A stretch of DNA of 64,000 bases from Aeromicrobium massiliense JC14 (GCF_000312105.1 NZ_HE978637.1:528377-592376); one strand, 5' to 3'; counted from the first letter of the stretch, positions 9,311 to 17,924 are shown. A program made the numbers and translations. The notes: generated by a model from the letters alone, not told the origin.

Positions 9311-10690
9311 CTAGACCGGCGGACCGACCACGGGAGCGGGGCGGTCGAGCAGCGGACGCAGGCGCTCGAGCGCCGCGCGGACGTCGGAAGAGTCGAGGTT
9401 CTCGGCGTCGGCGAGCAGCGGCCCGGGCGGGGCGTGGACGACGAGCGTCGCCAGCCCGAGCCGGCGCTGCAGCGGTCCCTGGGTGAGGCCGGCCGACTGG
9501 ATCTTGCGCACCGGTGCCACGTGCGTGACCAGCCGGAAGCGTCCACGCCGGGAGACCAGGACGTGGTCGTCCAGACCGAGCCAGCGGCGCTTCCACTGGA
9601 GCGGGTCGAGCGTGCGGGCCTTGCGCGTCGCGGACGTGCGGGGCACGGCCTCGACGTCGACGCCGCCGAGCATGCGCGTCACGAGCGCGAGGGCGTCCGC
9701 GCGGGACGCCACGGGGAGCAGCGTGGCGCGGTCCTCGAGCCCGTCGTCGCCGGCCGAGCCCGCCCCGTACCCGGCGACGTCGACCTCCAGGTGGGCCCAG
9801 CCGAGCCGGCGCCAGACCATCGGCTCGGCGACGATCAGCCCCTGCACGCGGTCGAGCGGCACGGTCTGCGAGACCCGCGAGAGCAGCCCGCGCTCGATGC
9901 GCAACGTGCGTCCGCGGCGCTCCAGCGTGAAGCCCCAGTTCTGCACGATGCGGGTCGTCAGCATCTGGCCGAGCCCCAGCACGACCGGCACGGCGAAGAA
10001 CACGAACGCCCAGTCCTGCGCCAGGATGCCGCCGACCACGCCGACCGCGAACAGGACGACGGCCGCGAACGTCGTCAGGGCGACGTCCAGCCGGACCAGG
10101 GTGCCGAGCACGAGCTGCTTGAGCGGCACGACGATTCGGTCGGTCGCCTCAGCCAGTGCGGGAACGGCCTCGGCGGCGTCGGGGACGTCGGCATGATCGC
10201 TCGCGTCCGGCGTGGTGTGGTCCGCCGCGTCGGCGCCGCCGGCGCGCTCGAGCAGCCACGCCCGCATGTGCTGGGCCTCGTGCAGCGGCAGGTACTTCAG
10301 GCTCGTGGTCGAGTCCGCGCCGCCGGCGCTCTCGACGTCGAGCTGGGCCAGACCGAGGACGCGGGCCAGGAACGGCTCGGTGACGTCGACGGACTGGATG
10401 CGCTCGTACGGCACCCGACGCGACGTGTGCACGAGGATGCCGCTGGTCTGGCGCAGCTCGGTCGTGTCCAGGACGTACCGGGTGAACCACCATCCGGCGG
10501 CGGTACCGCCTCCCGCGAGCAGGCCCAGGCCGAGCACGCCGAGCACGGCGGCCCACCACGGCACGTGCCGCACCCACGACTCACCGGTCACGAGCCCGAC
10601 GATCACGATGCCGGCGAGCCAACGCGCGGCGGTGACTCCCTCGGCGAGCGGGGTCAGCGGGTGGGTCCGGGTGCCCTCGCGCTCAGACAC
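9311..10690 (-). CDS. Membrane protein with repeated bacterial PH (bPH_2/DUF304) domains, YdbT-like
   Basis: 459 residues. Two hydrophobic helices (about 22-65), a PH-like domain beginning FTRYVLDTTELRQTSGILV with VPYERIQSVDVTEPFLARVLGLAQL, a second helix pair (about 205-255), and a repeat of the same pattern (GFTLERRGRTLRIERGLLSR, VPLDRVQGLIV, WRRLGWAHLEV). A third copy near the C terminus contains APVRKIQSAGLTQGPLQRRLGLATLVV. This is the three-domain YdbT layout; the role in the membrane is not established. It starts with GTG inside the end of the neighbouring YdbS-like gene (8-base overlap), so the two are co-translated and may form one complex. Confidence 0.85.
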   Translation of the reverse strand: MSEREGTRTHPLTPLAEGVTAARWLAGIVIVGLVTGESWVRHVPWWAAVLGVLGLGLLAGGGTAAGWWFTRYVLDTTELRQTSGILVHTSRRVPYERIQSVDVTEPFLARVLGLAQLDVESAGGADSTTSLKYLPLHEAQHMRAWLLERAGGADAADHTTPDASDHADVPDAAEAVPALAEATDRIVVPLKQLVLGTLVRLDVALTTFAAVVLFAVGVVGGILAQDWAFVFFAVPVVLGLGQMLTTRIVQNWGFTLERRGRTLRIERGLLSRVSQTVPLDRVQGLIVAEPMVWRRLGWAHLEVDVAGYGAGSAGDDGLEDRATLLPVASRADALALVTRMLGGVDVEAVPRTSATRKARTLDPLQWKRRWLGLDDHVLVSRRGRFRLVTHVAPVRKIQSAGLTQGPLQRRLGLATLVVHAPPGPLLADAENLDSSDVRAALERLRPLLDRPAPVVGPPV

Positions 10691-11180
10691 CGGCGCCCCG
10701 CTCGCGGACCCGCTCGGTGAGGACGCCGCGCAGCCGCGCCGCCTCGTCCGCCGGCAGGCCCGGCAGCTCGGCCGCGGTGCGCGGGCTGGCGGTGTGGACG
10801 GTGAGGGTCGCGATGCCCAGCCGGCGCTGCAGCGGCCCGGCCTCGACGTCGACGTACTGCAGCCGGCCGTAGGGGACGACGGTCATCGAGCGGAACATCA
10901 CGCCCTCGGTCAGCAGGACCTCGTCGTCGGTCTCCAGGTAGCCGCGGCGGGCGCGACGGCGCTCGGCCAGCGACCAGTCGACGGCCAGGCCGACGAGCGC
11001 CACCACGGCGACGGCCCCGCCCAGGACGCGGGCCCAGACCGGCAGCGGGAGCACGGCGACGACGACGCCGGCGACGGCGAACGGAAGCCAGAAGGCCGCA
11101 GCCACGACGCGGTCGCGCGTCGCGAGGGCGGGGGAGACGCGCTGCCAGGCGTCCTGGGGCGCGGCGAAGAGGTCGGTCAC
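10683..11180 (-). CDS. Membrane protein with one bacterial PH (bPH_2) domain, YdbS-like
   Basis: 165 residues with two transmembrane helices (about 27-65: VVAAAFWLPFAVAGVVVAVL, VLGGAVAVVALVGLAVDW) and one PH-like domain containing GYLETDDEVLLTEGVMFRSM and VVPYGRLQYVDVEAGPLQRRLGIATL. Its motif series matches the domains of the downstream partner. The GTG start was chosen because TACGGT lies 7 bases upstream; the longer frame reads into the divergent promoter. It is first in a two-gene operon, divergent from the small coiled-coil gene. Confidence 0.82.
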   Translation of the reverse strand: MTDLFAAPQDAWQRVSPALATRDRVVAAAFWLPFAVAGVVVAVLPLPVWARVLGGAVAVVALVGLAVDWSLAERRRARRGYLETDDEVLLTEGVMFRSMTVVPYGRLQYVDVEAGPLQRRLGIATLTVHTASPRTAAELPGLPADEAARLRGVLTERVRERGAGV

Positions 11181-11187
11181 GCGCTCG

Positions 11188-11193
11188 ACCGTA
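11188..11193 (-). promoter_or_regulatory. Putative -10 element of leaderless YdbS-like gene
   Basis: TACGGT on the reverse strand, 7 bases before the GTG start. Confidence 0.45.
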
Positions 11194-11220
11194 CCGGGCG
11201 CGAGCCCGACGCCGTCCAGG

Positions 11221-11250
11221 TTGACCCTCCGGGCCCTGCGGGGTGATACT
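11221..11250 (+). promoter_or_regulatory. Promoter TTGACC-18-GATACT for the coiled-coil gene
   Basis: A near-consensus -35 (11221-11226) and a -10-like GATACT (11245-11250) with an 18-base spacer, in the divergent intergenic region. The leader would be about 58 bases and carries GGAG at 11302-11305. Confidence 0.6.
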
Positions 11251-11314
11251 GGCAGACGGAGATCGCGCGACCCGCGGCTCCGTCCCACCCCAGGATCCTG
11301 CGGAGAAACCACCC

Positions 11315-11512
11315 ATGGCCAAGGCCCTGCTCGGCGCCGTCGGCGCCCCGGCGCACCACCAGTACGAGCTCGCGACCCTGCGTCGCCGCGTCGCCGACCT
11401 CCAGGCCGAGGTCGCCCGCCTGCAGTCCGAGAACGACGCGCTCAACGCCGCCCTCAGCGAGCGGGTCGACGCGCTCAACCCCGACGACCTGCTCGAGTCC
11501 GTCTCGCACTGA
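11315..11512 (+). CDS. Small coiled-coil protein, actinobacterial MAKALLG family
   Basis: 65 residues. It starts MAKALLGAVGAPAHHQYE and continues as a heptad-patterned helix (LATLRRRVADLQAEVARLQ, then ENDALNAALSERVDAL), clearly a short coiled coil. I recall similar 60-70 residue actinobacterial proteins with the same MxKALxG start, but no function. The ATG has GGAG about 9 bases upstream, and the product is isolated between a recognisable promoter and a hairpin, which argues for a real monocistronic gene. Longer in-frame starts would read into the promoter. Confidence 0.72.
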   Translation: MAKALLGAVGAPAHHQYELATLRRRVADLQAEVARLQSENDALNAALSERVDALNPDDLLESVSH

Positions 11513-11520
11513 CCTCGTCA

Positions 11521-11541
11521 CCGGCCACGACGCGTGGCCGG
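11521..11541 (+). terminator. Hairpin after the coiled-coil gene
   Basis: CCGGCCACG-ACG-CGTGGCCGG, a perfect 9-bp stem with a 3-base loop, 8 bases after the stop codon. Confidence 0.65.
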
Positions 11542-11606
11542 ACCTGCCACGCCCGTCGTTCCGGGGCCACTAGGGTGAACCCACCACCGCCTGGCAGGAG
11601 CGTCCG

Positions 11607-14600
11607 TTGTACTTGAAGAGCCTCACGATCCGTGGGTTCAAGTCGTTCGCGTCCTCGACGACCCTGCAGCTCGAGCCCGGCATCACGGCCGTGGTGGGCC
11701 CCAACGGCTCGGGCAAGTCCAACGTCGTCGACGCCCTCGCCTGGGTCATGGGCGAGCAGGGGGCCAAGAGCCTGCGCGGCGGCAAGATGGAGGACGTCAT
11801 CTTCGCCGGCACGTCCGGGCGCCCGCCGCTGGGCCGCGCCGAGGTCGTGCTCACCATCGACAACACCGACGGCGCGCTGCCGATCGAGTACTCCGAGGTC
11901 ACGATCTCGCGCACGCTGTTCCGCAACGGCGGCAGCGAGTACGCGATCAACGGCAGCTCGTGCCGTCTGCTGGACGTCCAGGAGCTGCTCAGCGACTCCG
12001 GCATCGGCCGCGAGATGCACGTCGTCGTCGGGCAGGGCCAGCTCGACAGCGTCCTGCGCGCCACGCCCGAGGAGCGCCGCGGCTTCGTCGAGGAGGCCGC
12101 GGGCGTCCTCAAGCACCGCAAGCGCAAGGAGAAGGCGCTGCGCAAGCTGGAGGCGACCCAGGGCAACCTGACCCGCCTGCAGGACCTGCTCACCGAGCTG
12201 CGCCGCCAGCTCAAGCCGCTGGGCCGCCAGGCCGAGGTGGCCCGTCGCGCCGTCGTCATCCAGGCCGACGTCCGCGACGCCCGCGCCCGTCTGCTCGCCG
12301 ACGACCTGGCCACCGCGCTGGAGCAGCTGCAGACCGAGCTGGCCGACGAGACCGCGCTGCGCGAGCGGCGCAAGGCCGTCGAGGCGGCGATCTCGCAGGC
12401 GCGACAGTCCGAGTCCGAGGTCGAGGAGCGGCTCGCCGCCGACTCGCCGGCGCTCTCGGCCGCCCAGGAGACCTGGTACCAGCTGTCCGGCCTGCGCGAG
12501 CGCATCCGCGGCACGCTGAACCTGGCTCAGGAGCGCGTCCGCATGGCCACGTCGCAGGCCGAGGACCGGCCGCAGGGTCGCGACCCCGAGGACATCGAGG
12601 CCGACGCCGACGAGGTGCAGGCCCGCCTGGACGCGCTGCGCGAGGCGGTCGAGGCCGCGTCCGCCGAGCTCGAGACCGCCGTCTCCGCCCGGGGCGAAGC
12701 CGAGACGGCGTACTCGACCGAGGAGCGGCGCATCGCCGGCCTGCTGCGCGCCGCCGCCGACCGGCGCGAGGGCCTGGCCCGGCTGCACGGCCAGGTCAAC
12801 GCCGCGCAGAGCCGGGTCGACGCGGCCGGTCAGGAGATCGAGCGGCTGGAGGCGGCCCGCGACGAGGCCGCTCAGCGCTCGCGCTCGGCCCAGCAGGAGT
12901 ACACCGCGCTGGAGTCGACGATCGCCGGGCTGTTCGACGGCGAGGGCGGACTCGACCGCGAGCACGAGGAGGCCGAGACGGCCGCCACCGAGCTGGCCGC
13001 CCGGCTGGACGACGTCCGGGCCCGCATCGCCGAGGCCGAGCGCTCGCAGGCCGCACTCACCGCGCGCAAGGACGCGCTGGAGTCCGGCCTCGCCCGCAAG
13101 GACGGCGCCGGTGCGCTGCTGGCGGTCAGCGAGCAGGTCGACGGCCTGCTCGGCTCGGTCGCGGCGCTGCTGACGGTGCAGCCCGGGTACGAGAAGGCGG
13201 TCGCCGAGGCGCTCGGCACGGCGGCCGACGCGATCGCGGTCGAGGGCGTCGACGGCGCGCTCGGCGCCATGGCCCGGCTCAAGGACGAGGACCTCGGCCG
13301 CGCGGGCATGCTGCTCGCCGGCGGTCCGGTCGACGACGCGGCCTGGCCCGGCCTGCCCGACGGCGCGGTCTACGCGCTCGACGTCGTCGAGGCCCCCGAG
13401 ACGCTGCGCGGCTCGCTGGCCCGGCTGCTGTTCAAGGTCGCCGTGGTCGACGACCTCGACGCCGCCCGCGCGCTCGTCCACGCCGAGGCCGACGTCACCG
13501 CCGTCACCCGCGAGGGCGACGTGCTCGGGGCCCACTTCGCGCACGGCGGCTCGGGCAAGCAGCAGAGCCTGCTCGAGGTGCAGGCCGCGATCGAGAAGAC
13601 GTCCGGCGAGCTCACCGAGGTCACTGCGTCTCTGGAGCGGATGCGCTTCGAGCTCAGCAGCGTCCAGGCCGAGCACGCCGAGGCCGTCGACCGGGTCGAG
13701 GCCGCGCTGTCGCGCCTGCACGAGTCCGACGCCGAGGTCGCGGCCGTCGCGTCCAAGCTGGAGCAGCTCGGGGCGACGGTCACGGCGGCGAAGGCGGAGG
13801 CCGAGCGGCTCGAGGCCTCGCGCACGCGTGCCGCCGAGGCTCGCGAGAAGGACGAGACGTCGCTCGCCGAGCTGGCCGACCGGCTCGAGCAGGCCGAGTC
13901 GGCGCCCGAGGAGGAGCCCGACACCGCCGAGATGGAGCGGCTCGCCGAGCAGGCGTCCACCGCCCGCAAGGCCGAGATGGACGCCCGGCTCGCGCTGCGC
14001 ACGAACGAGGAGCGGGCCACGTCGCTCGCCAGCCAGGTGACGAGCCTGCGCAAGGCCGCCCAGGCCGAGCGCGAGGCGCGGGCCAAGGCGGCCGAGCGAC
14101 GCGAGCGGCTGCGCCGGGAGGCGGAGGCCGCCGGTGCCGTCGTCGCGGCGGGGGAGCCGGTGCTGGAGCGGCTGGGCACGTCGATCGACGCGGCGGCCGC
14201 CGTCCGGGCCGAGATCGAGGAGGGCCGCCGCGGGCGCGAGCACGAGCTGCGCGACGTCCGGGCCCGCCTGCGCGAGCTCAGCACCGAGCTGGAGACGCTC
14301 ACGAACGCCGCCCACAAGGACGAGCTGGCCCGCGCCGAGAAGCGGCTGCGCATCGAGGCGCTCAGCCAGCGCGCGCAGGACGAGCTCGGCATCGAGCCCG
14401 AGACGCTGATCGCCGAGCTGGGCCCGGACGTCCCGGTGCCGGTGCTCGACGACCCGTCCACCTGGGCGCCGCCGGCCGACCCCGACGCCGAGCCGTCCGC
14501 GCCGGCGGACCCCGACGACCCGGAGTCCGAGCCGGCGCCGCGCACCGTGCCGTACGTGCGGGCCGAGCAGGAGAAGCGCCTGCGCCAGGCCGAGAAGAAC

Positions 14601-15218
14601 CTCGCGATGCTGGGCAAGGTGAACCCGCTCGCGCTGGAGGAGTTCAGCGCGCTGGAGGAGCGGCACCAGTTCCTGTCCGACCAGCTCGACGACCTGCGCC
14701 GCACCCGCCAGGACCTCATGGAGATCGTCCAGGACGTCGACGTGAAGGTCGAGGAGGTCTTCACCGCCGCCTGGCATGACGTGGAGCGCGAGTTCACCCA
14801 CGTGTTCAGCCGGCTGTTCCCCGGCGGCGAGGGACGCATCCTGCTGACCGACCCAGACAACATGCTCACCACCGGCATCGACGTCGAGGCGCGCCCGCCG
14901 GGCAAGAAGGTGAAGCGGCTCTCGCTGCTGTCGGGCGGCGAGCGCTCGCTCGTGGCCGTGGCGTTCCTGGTGGCGCTGTTCAAGGCGCGGCCGAGCCCGT
15001 TCTACATCCTCGACGAGGTCGAAGCGGCGCTCGACGACACCAACCTGGGCCGCCTGCTCGAGATCTACGAGGAGCTGCGCGAGAGCAGCCAGCTGATCGT
15101 CATCACGCACCAGAAGCGCACGATGGAGGTCGCGGACGCGCTCTACGGCGTCTCGATGCGCGGCGACGGCGTCTCGGCCGTCATCAGCCAGCGCCTGCGC
15201 GAGGAGGAGCCCGCATGA
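11607..15218 (+). CDS. smc: Chromosome segregation ATPase SMC
   Basis: 1203 residues, normal for bacterial SMC. The N-terminal head has Walker A GPNGSGKS (31-38) and DALAWVMGEQGAKSLRGG. Long coiled coils flank a hinge near 500-640 (LLGSVAALLTVQPGYEKAVAEALG region, ending about ARALVHAEADVTAVTREGD). The C-terminal head has the signature LLSGGERSLVAVAFL (about 1107) and Walker B FYILDEVEAALDD (about 1131). An Asp/Pro-rich insert (PADPDAEPSAPADPDDPESE, about 953-975) interrupts the second coiled coil before the head. TTG start with AGGAGCG upstream; TAGGGT at 11570-11575 may be the -10. It condenses and segregates the chromosome with ScpAB, which are not in the window. Its start/stop overlap couples it to the next gene. 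Confidence 0.97.
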   Translation: MYLKSLTIRGFKSFASSTTLQLEPGITAVVGPNGSGKSNVVDALAWVMGEQGAKSLRGGKMEDVIFAGTSGRPPLGRAEVVLTIDNTDGALPIEYSEVTISRTLFRNGGSEYAINGSSCRLLDVQELLSDSGIGREMHVVVGQGQLDSVLRATPEERRGFVEEAAGVLKHRKRKEKALRKLEATQGNLTRLQDLLTELRRQLKPLGRQAEVARRAVVIQADVRDARARLLADDLATALEQLQTELADETALRERRKAVEAAISQARQSESEVEERLAADSPALSAAQETWYQLSGLRERIRGTLNLAQERVRMATSQAEDRPQGRDPEDIEADADEVQARLDALREAVEAASAELETAVSARGEAETAYSTEERRIAGLLRAAADRREGLARLHGQVNAAQSRVDAAGQEIERLEAARDEAAQRSRSAQQEYTALESTIAGLFDGEGGLDREHEEAETAATELAARLDDVRARIAEAERSQAALTARKDALESGLARKDGAGALLAVSEQVDGLLGSVAALLTVQPGYEKAVAEALGTAADAIAVEGVDGALGAMARLKDEDLGRAGMLLAGGPVDDAAWPGLPDGAVYALDVVEAPETLRGSLARLLFKVAVVDDLDAARALVHAEADVTAVTREGDVLGAHFAHGGSGKQQSLLEVQAAIEKTSGELTEVTASLERMRFELSSVQAEHAEAVDRVEAALSRLHESDAEVAAVASKLEQLGATVTAAKAEAERLEASRTRAAEAREKDETSLAELADRLEQAESAPEEEPDTAEMERLAEQASTARKAEMDARLALRTNEERATSLASQVTSLRKAAQAEREARAKAAERRERLRREAEAAGAVVAAGEPVLERLGTSIDAAAAVRAEIEEGRRGREHELRDVRARLRELSTELETLTNAAHKDELARAEKRLRIEALSQRAQDELGIEPETLIAELGPDVPVPVLDDPSTWAPPADPDAEPSAPADPDDPESEPAPRTVPYVRAEQEKRLRQAEKNLAMLGKVNPLALEEFSALEERHQFLSDQLDDLRRTRQDLMEIVQDVDVKVEEVFTAAWHDVEREFTHVFSRLFPGGEGRILLTDPDNMLTTGIDVEARPPGKKVKRLSLLSGGERSLVAVAFLVALFKARPSPFYILDEVEAALDDTNLGRLLEIYEELRESSQLIVITHQKRTMEVADALYGVSMRGDGVSAVISQRLREEEPA

Positions 15219-15667
15219 GCGAGCAGAGGACGACGGAGCGACGCCGGGGCGACTACCCGGTGCTGCGCACCATCACGACACGGTGGGAGGACGAGGACGT
15301 CTACGGCCACGTCAACAACGTCGTCTACTACTCCTACTTCGACACCGCCGTGAACGGCTACCTGATCGAGGCGACGGGCACCGACACGCGCGAGCTCGAC
15401 GCGTACGGCGTCGTCGCCGAGACCGGCTGCCGCTACCTGCGCGAGCTGCGCTTCCCCGGCGACGTCCAGGCGGGCCTGGCAGTGACGAAGCTCGGACGTT
15501 CGAGCGTCGTCTACGAGATCGGCCTGTTCCAGGGCGACTCGGACGAGCCCGCCGCCGTGGGGAAGTTCGTCCACGTCTACGTCGCCGGCGCCGAGCGCAC
15601 CGTGACGCCGGTCCCGGACGTCGTCCGCGCCGTGCTCGAGAAGCTGGCGGTCTCGCCAGATTCCTGA
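15215..15667 (+). CDS. Acyl-CoA thioesterase, 4HBT hotdog family
   Basis: 150 residues. The segment TTRWEDEDVYGHVNNVVYYS holds the conserved D...GHVNN motif of 4-hydroxybenzoyl-CoA-type thioesterases; the usual catalytic acid and helix-capping asparagines are present. The central helix (YSYFDTAVNGYLIEA) and strand region (YLRELRFPGDVQAGLAVTKL) complete one hotdog fold, and FVHVYV is the terminal strand. The substrate is unknown. The ATG overlaps the smc stop (ATGA), so the two are co-translated although functionally unrelated. The low-GC SIR2 gene starts 32 bases after its stop. Confidence 0.85.
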   Translation: MSEQRTTERRRGDYPVLRTITTRWEDEDVYGHVNNVVYYSYFDTAVNGYLIEATGTDTRELDAYGVVAETGCRYLRELRFPGDVQAGLAVTKLGRSSVVYEIGLFQGDSDEPAAVGKFVHVYVAGAERTVTPVPDVVRAVLEKLAVSPDS

Positions 15668-15687
15668 ACAGGTTGCGGCAGGGCGAC

Positions 15688-15693
15688 TAGTCT
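15688..15693 (+). promoter_or_regulatory. Putative -10 element of the SIR2 gene
   Basis: TAGTCT, with 6 bases to the ATG. It has the same layout as the leaderless host genes in this window. Confidence 0.45.
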
Positions 15694-15699
15694 GCCGAT

Positions 15700-17283
15700 A
15701 TGCGAATTCCAGAGGAACTATTCCTGCTGACCCAGCAACGGCGGGTCATCCCATTCGTTGGTGCGGGACTTTCGGTCGCGGTCGGTCTTCCTGACTGGGA
15801 AACCATGCTGCGGAACGTGGCGGCTGAGATGGACAAGGACCTCCCAGAATTTGACTCGATCCTCGAGTTCGCGAATGATGATCTGCTTCAGGTCGCTGAG
15901 TACCTTTACCTCAAGTCAGATCGTCATATCGGCCCGATCCGTCACCTCTTGGAGCGCGGTCTCGCTGCGGACGTCGATCCAACCGTTTCCGGATCGCATG
16001 TGGAGTTGGTGAATTTGGGGGCGCCGCAGATATACACCACGAACTACGACGATATCCTCGAGCGCACCTACAAACAGCTAGGTGTTCCGGCGTCGTCGGT
16101 CGTTCTGCCCAAAGATGTGGCGCTGGCGGACACGACGAAGACTCAAATCGTCAAGTATCATGGCGACTTGAAGCACGAAGACTCACTGGTGCTGACTGAG
16201 TCCTCGTACTACAGAAGGCTCGATTTCGAGTCGCCGATGGACCTGAAATTTCGCTCGGATCTACTCGGGCGATCAGTGCTGTTTATGGGTTACAGTTTCC
16301 GAGATATCAATATCCGCGTAATCTGGTTCAAACTGCTCGAAATGATGAAGGATGTTCCAGAAGCCGATCGGACGCCTTCATATATCGTGCGAACGCAACC
16401 AAACCCGGTCCTCGAAGAGTTGTATCGCGCTGTGGGCTTGCGGACTATCGTGCTTTCTGATTCTACGGAGGAGCTCTCACCGGACGAGATCTCATCCCTG
16501 CATGGTGAGTTTCTTATGCGCCTAGTGGATGGGCCCTCGCCGGACGCCTCTCGCAACAAGCACTTTGTGTCCGCGGCTCGCTTGGACCGAATTGAGCGGT
16601 CGTTGGAGGAAATTGAAATTCGCCACGCGCGCGTCTTTCGCGCCCATGCTGGCCCTGGACGTCGCGCGCTCATCACTGATATGACCTCTCAGATCGAACT
16701 TGAGAACATTCCTGCGGGTCTGCTGCCACGTGCGCGAAAGACCTATCTCCGACTACTTGCTACTGGATACGTGGGGCTTGACCAGTGGGAGAAGGTCACA
16801 GGGATGCTGCAGCGTCTGGGTCCTGCGCGCGAAATCACAGAGTTCTTCGCATTCGCCGTTGCCAGCGGCGGCCAGCCAAAATATCGCGATGAGATGCTGA
16901 ACAGTGGAGTGCACTGGCCTGCTGTGTGGTCGCGCAAAATCTCGGATTCTGCGGCGAAGGAGCTTGCGGAGCGCCTTCAGGAGGAGGTGGAATACAACCT
17001 CCGGGGATCTGCTGACGAAGACGTCGCCTATGCAGTAGACGTAGCCAAGCGAGTACTGAGTGGCGAGATTTACAACGGGACGCAGAAGGAAGCGGTTAGG
17101 GAATCGATCAATGATGCGTTGCAGGCGATTGTGAAAATTTACCCAGCGGTGGCCGACTATCATCCGAAGGAAGGCGCCCGGCCTGATCCGCAGCCGATTC
17201 TGGCTCAGGTTGAACGTCGCGTGAAAAGCGGTGACGTCCGAACGGTGAGGGGCAATGGCTCCACGCAGTTCCGGCTCGGCTAG
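15700..17283 (+). CDS. SIR2-domain protein (SIR2_2), candidate NAD-cleaving defence effector
   Basis: 527 residues. An N-terminal SIR2-like domain (about 1-265) contains FVGAGLSVAVGLPDW (NAD-binding GAGxS, 21-25), TTNYDD (Asn115), VKYHGDLKH (His154) and LFMGYSFRDINIR (Gly197). These correspond to the NAD-binding and catalytic residues of SIR2 NADases in anti-phage systems such as ThsA and DSR2. No zinc-binding CxxC pairs are present, unlike CobB-type deacylases. Residues about 280-527 are mostly alpha-helical with no recognised motif (no SLOG, TIR or STAND ATPase) and could sense a trigger. Composition differs sharply: bases 16261-16320 are 28/60 G+C against 42/60 at 17581-17640, and ATA and AGA codons occur. 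The stop overlaps the convergent acyltransferase stop. Effector activity is inferred. Confidence 0.85.
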   Translation: MRIPEELFLLTQQRRVIPFVGAGLSVAVGLPDWETMLRNVAAEMDKDLPEFDSILEFANDDLLQVAEYLYLKSDRHIGPIRHLLERGLAADVDPTVSGSHVELVNLGAPQIYTTNYDDILERTYKQLGVPASSVVLPKDVALADTTKTQIVKYHGDLKHEDSLVLTESSYYRRLDFESPMDLKFRSDLLGRSVLFMGYSFRDINIRVIWFKLLEMMKDVPEADRTPSYIVRTQPNPVLEELYRAVGLRTIVLSDSTEELSPDEISSLHGEFLMRLVDGPSPDASRNKHFVSAARLDRIERSLEEIEIRHARVFRAHAGPGRRALITDMTSQIELENIPAGLLPRARKTYLRLLATGYVGLDQWEKVTGMLQRLGPAREITEFFAFAVASGGQPKYRDEMLNSGVHWPAVWSRKISDSAAKELAERLQEEVEYNLRGSADEDVAYAVDVAKRVLSGEIYNGTQKEAVRESINDALQAIVKIYPAVADYHPKEGARPDPQPILAQVERRVKSGDVRTVRGNGSTQFRLG

Positions 17284-17846
17284 GCGCGCTCCTCCTCGCG
17301 GAGGCGGGGAAGCGTGGCGTTCTTCGGTCGGATGCCCACCTTGTCGGCGTAGAACTCGCGGACGAGGTCCATGTCGGCCTTGACGTCGCCGGACGCCACG
17401 AAGCTCGGTCCGAAGCCCATCGTCTTCGTCTTGGGCTCGAAGAACGCGAGCGTCACGGGCAGACCGGTCTGCTGCGAGAGGCGGTAGAAGCCGGACTTCC
17501 AGTACTCGCCCTTGCTGCGGGTGCCCTCGGCGGCGAAGACGAGCCGGAAGTGCTCGCCCTCCTTGGCCTCGTCGACGAGCTCGGCGACGATCGTGCTCGC
17601 GTTCTCGCGGTCGATCGGGATGCCGCCGAACAGCCGCAGGATCGGCCCGAGCGGGAAGAAGAACAGCTGCTTCTTGACCAGCACCCGCGGGTGCTCGCCG
17701 CCGTGCCACATGACCAGCAGCATCGTGACGAAGTCCCAGTTGGACGTGTGCGGCGCACCCACGAGGATGCCGTTCGGCGGCACCTCGCCGACCATCTTGT
17801 AGCCCATGACACGAGTGACGGCTCTGGCGAATCGCTGACGCAGCAT
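17280..17846 (-). CDS. PlsC-type 1-acyl-glycerol-3-phosphate acyltransferase family protein
   Basis: 188 residues. Acyltransferase block I appears as VGAPHTSNWDF (HxxxxD type), followed by FFFPLGPILRLFGGIPIDRE (block II/III), FAAEGTRSKGEYWKSGFYRLS (EGTRS block) and GLPVTLAFF (block IV). These proteins transfer acyl groups to glycerol-phosphate or related polar acceptors at the membrane; the exact acceptor is unknown. The longer frame adds residues starting MPEPVEG, which are encoded by a dispersed intergenic repeat, so the ATG at MLRQRFARAVTR was chosen. Its TAG stop overlaps the SIR2 gene's TAG within a CTAG. Confidence 0.85.
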   Translation of the reverse strand: MLRQRFARAVTRVMGYKMVGEVPPNGILVGAPHTSNWDFVTMLLVMWHGGEHPRVLVKKQLFFFPLGPILRLFGGIPIDRENASTIVAELVDEAKEGEHFRLVFAAEGTRSKGEYWKSGFYRLSQQTGLPVTLAFFEPKTKTMGFGPSFVASGDVKADMDLVREFYADKVGIRPKNATLPRLREEERA

Positions 17847-17900
17847 GGGGAGAGCGTAGAGGGGCAGGGCGGCGCGGTCGCGCGCAGGCGCGCGGGGGCC

Positions 17901-17912
17901 TTCGACAGGCTC
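17901..17912. repeat. Short dispersed repeat, TTCGACAGGCTC
   Basis: Core of a short repeat in the gap upstream of the acyltransferase gene. Related copies occur at 19329-19340, 20107-20126 and 20146-20165. It resembles short intergenic repeats scattered in actinobacterial genomes. Confidence 0.55.
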
Positions 17913-17924
17913 GGGCAACGGTAG

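Noticed and set aside
11475..15110. A 1211-codon open frame on the reverse strand opposite smc
   Set aside because: It is the mirror of smc in a high-GC genome, has Arg/Gly/Ala-rich low-complexity composition and no domain; smc is unmistakable.
15700..17283. SIR2 gene as a CobB-type protein deacylase
   Set aside because: It lacks the zinc-binding cysteine pairs and has the SIR2_2-type TTNYDD and GYSFRD motifs.
17847..17918. N-terminal extension MPEPVEGPRAP of the acyltransferase
   Set aside because: The sequence is the intergenic repeat TTCGACAGGCTCGGG translated; the family starts at the later ATG.
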